NCBI GenBank assembly: GCA_024663395.1
Contig: JANFAH010000024.1
Coordinates: 434,001 to 498,000, forward strand
Source of the DNA: Pisolithus tinctorius
Lineage: Eukaryota; Basidiomycota; Agaricomycetes; Boletales; Pisolithaceae
Reading direction: 5' to 3'
DNA length: 64,000 nucleotides
Notes under the pieces: model-generated
The model's input: only the letters and a program-made list of their open reading frames with translations
Told to the model about the DNA's origin: nothing
Database searches by the model: none
Made by a program: the position numbers and the translations under genes
Part shown: positions 58,301 to 64,000 of the stretch, in pieces
Position numbering within the stretch: position 1 is the first letter of the stretch
Layout: every line of letters starts with the position of its first letter

Positions 58301-60973
58301 CCACTCCCTCTCATCTCCGACTTGCTCGATTCTCTGAGCCGCGCTAAAATCTATAGTAAAATTGACCTCTGCCATGCCTACCACTTAGTCCAAATCAGTG
58401 CTGGTGACGAATGGAAAACTGCCTTTCACACTTGCTATGGTTCCTATGAATGGTTGGTTATGCCCTTTGGTCTTACTAATGCGCCAGCAGCTTTCCAGTG
58501 GTTTGTTAATAGCATCTTCGCTGACATGCTCGATGTCTGTGTTGTTGTTTACCTTGATGACATCCTCATCTACTCCCACAATGAGGAGTTGCACTGCCAA
58601 CATGTAAAAGAGGTCCTCTGCCGCCTCTGCCAGCATAGCCTCTTTGCTAAGCCAGAAAAGTGCGAGTTCCACAAAGACTCTGTTGAGTACCTCGGCTATG
58701 TCCTCTCCCCATCTGGTCTGACCATGTCCGCTGATAAGGTCCAGTCCATTCATGATTGGCCTGAACCATGCAGGGTTAAAGACATCCAGTCCTTTCTTGG
58801 GTTCGTGAACTTCTATCATTGGTTCATCAGTAACTACTCTGACATAGTTGTTCCGCTCACCTGCCTCACTCAGAAGGGCACTCCTTGGAGCTTCTCTGAA
58901 GAGTGCCACTCCACTTTCCTCCGCCTTAAGACCACTTTCACCTCCACTCCAATCCTTACTCATTGGGTGCCTGATGCCCCGGTCACGGTTGAGACCAACG
59001 CATTGGACTATGCCATTGTGGGTATCCTCTCGATTACCTGCTCTGATGGTGAACTCCGCCCGGTTGCCTTTTACTCCTGCACACTCACTGCTCCAGAGCT
59101 CAACTATGACACTCATGATAAGGAGCTGTTGGCGATTTTTGAGGCCTTCTGCCACTGGTGACATTACTTGGAAGGCTCCACCACCCCTGCTGACATGGTG
59201 ACTGACCATAAAAACTTGGAGTATTTCTCCACCTCTAAGGTCCTAACCCACCATCAGGCTCGTTGGTCAGAGTACCTCTCCCAGTTCAACCTAGCCATCC
59301 ATTTCTGCCCTGGCCACCTTGGAGCCAAGCCCGATGCACTTACCCACTGCTGGGATGTTTACCCAAAAGAGGGGGATAAGGACTACGTGCAGGTAAACCC
59401 TCATAACCTCTGCCCTGTGTTTACCCAGGAACAGTTTGCTTCATCCCTCCATACTACCCACCTCTTGGCCCCTGTGCTCCGAGCTGCCATGATCTTTGAT
59501 GTTGAGCAGCTCCATGCTGACATCATCTCTGCACTACCCTCTGACCCCATCTCCGCTTCCCATCTCCCAACTCCGACAGACCTCCACTGGTCATTGGACC
59601 ATGAGGGTCTCCTCCACCTCGATGGCCACATCTTTGTCCCTGACATTGATGGTCTCCACCTCCGAGTGCTTTGGTTTAAACATGACCATCCGCTTGTGGG
59701 TCACTTTGGGCAGAGTCACACTGTAGAGCTTGTTCACTGCAAGTACGTATGGCCTAACCTCCGCACTGATGTAAAGAACTATGTCAGGTCCTGCACCACT
59801 TGTGGTCGCAGCAAGGTCCCTCATCACTGCCCCTTCAGCCTACTGAAGCAGCTTCCTGTCCCTGAGAAGCCATGGAACTCCATCTCGATGGATTTCATCA
59901 AGCATCTCCCCAACTCTGCGGGCTACTCTGCCATCTTGGTTGTTGTAGACCACCTTTCTAAACAAACTGTGTTCATTCCGACCCATGACTCCATCACCTC
60001 TGCTGACCTAGCAAAACTCTTCCTTACCCATGTCTTTTCCAAGCATGGAGTACCCACTCATGTCACCTCCAACAGGGGTCCAGAGTTTGTGTCGCACTTC
60101 TTCCGCTCCCTTGGGAAGGCCTTAGATATGTGCCTTCATTTTACATTGGGCTACCACCCAGAAGGCGATGGCCAAACAGAGCACATGAATCAGACCCTTG
60201 AGCAGTATCTCCACACCTACTGTAACTATCAGCAAGATGATTGGTCAGAGTTACTCCCACTAGCAGAGTTTGCTTGTAATAATGTGCTGAGTACTACTAC
60301 TGGAGTCTCTCCCTTTTTTGCTAATAAGGGATACCACCCAAACTTGTCAGTTTACTCTGACCACGACCTCACCTCTCCGAAGGCCCATAACTATGTTGTG
60401 GAGCTTTCTGCCCTGCACGACTTCCTCTGCACTGAGATGGCTGCTGCTCAACTCCGCTATCAAGGTCCGGCTGATGCTAGATGCATTCCGCCACCAGAGT
60501 TCAAAGTCAGTGACCAGGCTTATGTCAAGGCCAAGTACTTCCACTCCACCCGCCCTTCAGCTAAACTTGTGGAGAAGAACTTGGGCCCCTATGCTATCAT
60601 AGCTAGGCCTGGTACACACTCCGTCAACCTCCACTTACCTGATGTGATGCAGGCCATCCACCCTGTCTTTCACATGTTGCAGTTAGAGCCTGCCACTCCG
60701 AACCCCTTCCCCGATTGGCACCAACCTCTGCCTCTGCCTGTTGAGGTGGATGGTGACCTTGAGTTTGAGATTTCGGAGATCCTTGACTCAGAGGTGGATC
60801 ACCACTGCCATCATTGTCAGTTGCTGTATCTAGTCTGCTGGGCAGGCTATGAGAATACTGAAGACGAGACCTCTTGGGTGTTGGCAACAGAGTTAGAACA
60901 TGCCTCTGAGTTGTTGGCTGCTTACCATGCTCACTATCCTCATAAACCTGGACCTTGCTCACCTCCATCATAG
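58301..60973 (+). pseudogene. Element C pol, part 2: RT, RNase H, integrase, chromodomain
   Basis: RT: KIYSKIDLCHAYHLVQI, MPFGLTNAPAAFQWFVN, catalytic YLDD in VVVYLDDILIYS. RNase H: ETNALDYAIVG, where TDASDYA is usual, so the first catalytic Asp is Asn. A TGA at 59,159-59,161 replaces the Arg of the conserved WRHYLEGS. Integrase: HLRVLWFKHDHPLVGH...CTTCGRSK zinc finger, D in ISMDFIKHLP, Asn for the second Asp in TSNRGPEF, E in DGQTEHMNQTLEQYL. The chromodomain-like end has EFEISEILDSEV and LVCWAGYENTEDETSW. TAG at 60,971. Dead in at least two catalytic centres. Confidence 0.9.
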
Positions 60974-61017
60974 CTTTGCTATGGCCTTCAGGGGTTCAGG
61001 CCCTAAGGGGGGGATAC

Positions 61018-61832
61018 TGTCATGACCATGACACCAGCGTAAGCCCCTAACACCTACTCCACCCTCTTCTGACATGTTCCCGCACTTCTCCACCCTCCTC
61101 CGACGTGTTCCTGTGCTCCTCCGACCCTCCCGACACATCTCCACACCTCTCTGAGGTCCCCTGTCCATGTTCTGACCAACTCTGCTCAACTCCGCCCTAA
61201 GGTTGGTCACGTGGGCTGTCAGACTTGCAGCCCTGCATTCTAGATAGGGTTCTGCCCTCGTGTCGGTTTTCTCCATTCTTCCGCTCCTTTGGTATTTACC
61301 CTCTCTTCCTCGTTGTAGTAGTTTCCTTGTCTCAGTTAAGGTCCCCATCATCCCTACCCTCTATCCCTTGTGTCAGAAGGACTCTAACCCACTATACACT
61401 TATTGGTTTACATTCTGTACTGCACTGCCCTTGACCTACATCATATATAAGGCCACATAGTACTCCGATGTAATCAGTATGAATATCAAATAAAGTCCCC
61501 ACCTTCGACTCCCTCTCAGTCCCCTCCAGAGTTTTGTCTCCACTTCCTCTGAGTCCGCTCCACCTCTGAAATATGAGGGCTGAGCTCGTGCAAGGGGGCA
61601 GCACACTAGCTGAACCCAACGCCCTCTCATCTGACCTCCAACCTCTGACCTCCGGCTCCAACTCCGACCTCAGCCTCCGAAACTTCCCTTCATACCCCTC
61701 CGCTCACTGTTCGTTGAATATCTTGCCACCCAGTGGTCAGATTCACTTCGGACTTTGACCACTGTACTCCGCAGCCCAACCCGCTCCAACTCCGCCCTAA
61801 GAAGGAGCCAGGGGTGTTGTCTGACTTTGACA
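61018..61832 (+). repeat. 3' LTR of element C
   Basis: 815 bp, TGTCATGACCATGACACC to TCTGACTTTGACA, preceded by the polypurine stretch CCCTAAGGGGGGGATAC (61,001-61,017) and followed by the duplicated CAGAC. Confidence 0.92.
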
Positions 61833-61837
61833 CAGAC

Positions 61838-63322
61838 CTCATCACTGCCTTAAAGTCCACCTCCTTGCTAACACCACAGCTGGAAGGGTCGGTCTTACGA
61901 GAAGGCCTCTACATCTGTAACGGTAGAGTCTACGTGCCTCCTGCAGCCAGGGTCCACACTCTGAAGAAACATCATGATACTCCTCTTGCTGGTCATCCAG
62001 GATGGAAGAAAACCTTAGACCTCATATCCCATAACTATGTCTGGCCTGGAATAACCTCCTCTGTCAAGGACTATGTCTTGGCATGCCACTGCTGCCAAAT
62101 GGCTAAGAGTTCTAGAGTGCCCCCTGCCAGAAAGCTCCTTCCAAACCCTGTTCCAGAACGCCCTTGGACTGATATCTCGGTTGACTTCATGGAGCTACCT
62201 GAGGCACAGGGTTTTGATAATGTTATGGTGGTGGTTGACAGGTTCTCAAAAGAGGTGGTCTTTGCTCCGACCACCAAGAATGTGTCCTTGCTGCAGACTG
62301 TGGAACTCTTCCGAGACCATGTGTGGACCCAGCATGGGTTGCCCTCCTCCGTCATTTCTGACTGTGGTCCCCAGTTTGCTAGTGCATTCACCACTGAACT
62401 CTGCAAAATGCTTGGAGTCAAACCCAAGCTTTCCACTGCCTTCCACCCCCAGACAGACAGTCAGACAGAACGTCTTAACCAGGATTTACAGCAGTATCTC
62501 CACCTCTTTGTCAATGACCAACAGGACTCTTGGCCTTCTTGGCTCAAGGTTGCCCAGTTCTCCCACAATAACAAGTGACAGGAGTCCACCGGCAAGAGTC
62601 CCTTCTCGGTCACTCATTCCTACACCCCCAGGATGGGTGTGGAACCCTTCCTTTCCAAGGTGGAGGTGGCTACAGATCATGCCGTTGACCTTGCTAAAGT
62701 TTTGGAAGACATGAAGAGGGCCCTGAGTAAAGCTGTGGAACGAATGAAGGTGTCTGCAGATGCAACTCGGTCTGATGCCCCCTCCTACTCTGTTGGTGAC
62801 ATGGTCTGGCTGGAAACTTCCCAGATCTCTCTCTCTGGATGCCCTTCTAGAAAGCTCACTGAACGATGGATTGGCCCTTACAAGGTTATTTCACTCAAGC
62901 CCAATGTGTTAGAGTTGAAACTCCCCAAAACTCTCAAAATCCATCCAGTTGTTAATGTCTCTTGGGTTAAACCCTACAAGGGACCGCTAGAAGGCCAAAC
63001 CATCACTCACCCCAGACCGGTGGTGGGACATGAAGGTGACAAAGAGTTTGAGATGGACTATGTTGCTGATTCTCGTCTAAAAAGGAACAGACTTGAGTAC
63101 CTCGTTCATTGGAAGGGGTATCATGATGAGGACCATACCTGGGAACCTGATTCTGCCCTGAAGTCTGCCCCTGGTGCTGTCAGGGACTTCCATCATCACC
63201 ACCCTTCTGCCCCTTGTAAACTCCGTGGCATGAACTCCTCCCTTTTCTCCTCTCTTTTCCGACCCCTGGAAAATTTTACCAACACTGTCCCTACCTTCAA
63301 TCACCTGGAAGTTGATTTCTAA
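61838..63322 (+). pseudogene. Element B pol, part 2: integrase and chromodomain
   Basis: The frame joins 52,401 exactly (GEDAD, then LITALKST). Zinc finger: LKKHHDTPLAGHPG...CHCCQMAK. DDE core: D in ISVDFMELPEAQG, D in SDCGPQF (Arg of SDRG is Cys), E in DSQTERLNQDLQQYL (Gly of DGQTER is Ser); both changes are CpG-type transitions. A TGA at 62,576-62,578 follows SHNNK. The C-terminal chromodomain is EFEMDYVADSRLKRNRLEYLVHWKGYHDEDHTWE. TAA at 63,320. Confidence 0.9.
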
Positions 63323-63333
63323 GGAGGGGATAG

Positions 63334-63700
63334 TGTTACGATACATACTCTTTTCCTTTCTTTCTCTTTCCCTCTCATCTAATCTTTTGGTCTTATCTTA
63401 TCATGAGGACCTGGCCTGAACTCCAGTCTAGACCTCACCTCACCTTTACTGCATGCTCCCCTTCTGGGACATTCCACTCCACTATGATGTCATGGACCTC
63501 ATGTATGCCTCACCGTTACCTCATGTACCTTAGTATAAGTACCCTTGCTCAATCACCCAACTAGCCCTAAGCTAGTTCATTTGGGTCTACGAGTCCTAAA
63601 GCCACCTGCTTCTAAGTTGTCTCCTCTCTTTCTCTTCCTTCTTCTTCTTTTGGTTCTTGGTGCGAACCTACAACAAACCCTGTTGTTAGGTCTCGTCACA
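63334..63700 (+). repeat. 3' LTR of element B
   Basis: 367 bp from TGTTACGATACATAC to GTCTCGTCACA, preceded by AAGGAGGGGATAG (polypurine tract) and followed by the duplicated TTGAC (63,701-63,705). Confidence 0.92.
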
Positions 63701-63705
63701 TTGAC

Positions 63706-64000
63706 TCCCTTCCATTGTTGAACAGTTCCAATCCTTCTCTGCTCGATGTCGCTCTCACACTGAAGGCGAAAGTGCTTTGCAAGCTGGTCGCTCCGACCTC
63801 CACCTGACAACCTTCCACACTCTGTCTCCTCATAATCGAGGTGATGGACCTGACCCTGACCCTGATTATCCTGATGGTGATCCCGATGGTGGGGGCAGTG
63901 GTGACAGGGATGTCCCTGAAGACCCAGCTGAGCTGCCAGAGGATCCCCTTGTAGCTCTTGCTAGAGCTGTCCATGTGCTTGTGCAGTCTAGTTTGTGCAC
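63706..64000 (+). pseudogene. Element A gag, part 2 (runs off the window)
   Basis: The frame continues exactly from 27,702: LPSIVEQFQSFSARCRSH aligns with LPSVVEPFQSFSSRGHSN of element C gag. A Pro/Asp-rich acidic stretch with PDPDYPDGDPDGGG and LVALARAVHVLVQSS then matches C gag further on. It is open to the window end. The rest of element A must lie to the right. Confidence 0.85.

Larger units (their letters stand above)
52402..61832 (+). mobile_element. Element C: chromovirus with three inner insertions
   Basis: Ty3/gypsy element with LTRs at 52,402-53,979 (interrupted) and 61,018-61,832. Target duplication CAGAC at 52,397-52,401 and 61,833-61,837 is perfect. Without the inner solo LTR and its duplication the 5' LTR is 815 bp, exactly the length of the 3' LTR. 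It contains gag, protease, RT, RNase H, integrase and chromodomain, cut by an inverted-repeat element (55,459) and a solo LTR (57,956). It is inserted in the RNase H/integrase spacer of element B. Key acidic residues in RNase H and integrase are changed to Asn. Confidence 0.93.
27703..63700 (+). mobile_element. Element B: chromovirus hosting all inner insertions
   Basis: A Ty3/gypsy chromovirus with a 5' LTR at 27,703-28,091 and a 3' LTR at 63,334-63,700. The 5-bp sequence TTGAC directly precedes the 5' LTR (27,698-27,702) and directly follows the 3' LTR (63,701-63,705), a perfect target duplication across about 36 kb. Own segments are: 27,703-28,672 (LTR, leader, gag start), 41,358-41,428 (gag), 49,495-52,401 (gag end, protease, RT, RNase H) and 61,838-63,700 (integrase, chromodomain, LTR). 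Each gap is explained by a younger insertion, and the frame is kept across the joins. It is inserted in the gag gene of element A. It is inactive: several in-frame TGA codons, one TAG. Confidence 0.88.

Overview
The window is nuclear DNA of a filamentous fungus, most likely a basidiomycete of the Agaricomycete type. Support comes from many short introns (mostly 45-80 nt) with very small exons, five conserved eukaryotic housekeeping genes whose spliced lengths match their families, chromodomain Ty3/gypsy retrotransposons and a Helitron. The rank is inference; the eukaryotic and fungal assignment rests on gene structure and gene content.

Layout of the gene-bearing half (1-24,900): a CpG-poor decayed stretch; CCT2 (minus) divergent from mitochondrial malate dehydrogenase (plus); a small predicted membrane protein and class II fructose-bisphosphate aldolase (both minus); a gene-poor interval of about 6.5 kb with a degenerate tandem duplication and an inverted-repeat element; proteasome subunit beta-6 (PRE7/PSMB1, minus); a second interval without a recognisable gene; TSR2 (plus); and a full-length ABCC/MRP-type ABC transporter (plus). 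CCT2, MDH1, FBA1 and PRE7 were reconstructed exon by exon and give 524, 339, 358 and 242 codons. Several exons are micro-exons of 6, 8, 11, 12 or 24 nt, and three introns use GC-AG borders.

From about 24,900 to the end the window is almost wholly transposons nested inside each other. Element A (5' LTR 26,834-27,568) is cut within gag by element B (27,703-63,700, target duplication TTGAC at both ends). B is itself cut by: a family-E LTR (left arm 28,673-about 29,000, right arm ending 41,352) that carries a Helitron of about 12 kb; chromovirus D on the minus strand (41,429-49,489, duplication AAGTT); and chromovirus C (52,402-61,832, duplication CAGAC). C holds a solo LTR of its own family (duplication GTCAC), an inverted-repeat DNA element (TA duplication) and a solo E LTR. 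A resumes at 63,706 and runs off the window. So about 36 kb separates the two parts of the A gag gene.

The retrotransposons are decayed. Nearly every in-frame stop is TGA at a site where CGA would restore arginine, and the differences I saw between the two D LTRs are all CpG-type transitions, which suggests cytosine methylation followed by deamination. The Helitron is different: it keeps its CpGs and an uninterrupted 1,940-codon Rep/Pif1-helicase frame, and it carries auxiliary genes. Among them are two paralogous proteins on opposite strands with an F-box-like start and a nucleotidyltransferase-like G[SG]-x(n)-LD[IV] signature. Together with a zinc-knuckle ORF downstream of pol in element D and predicted self-priming sites in A, B and C, these are the most interesting items.
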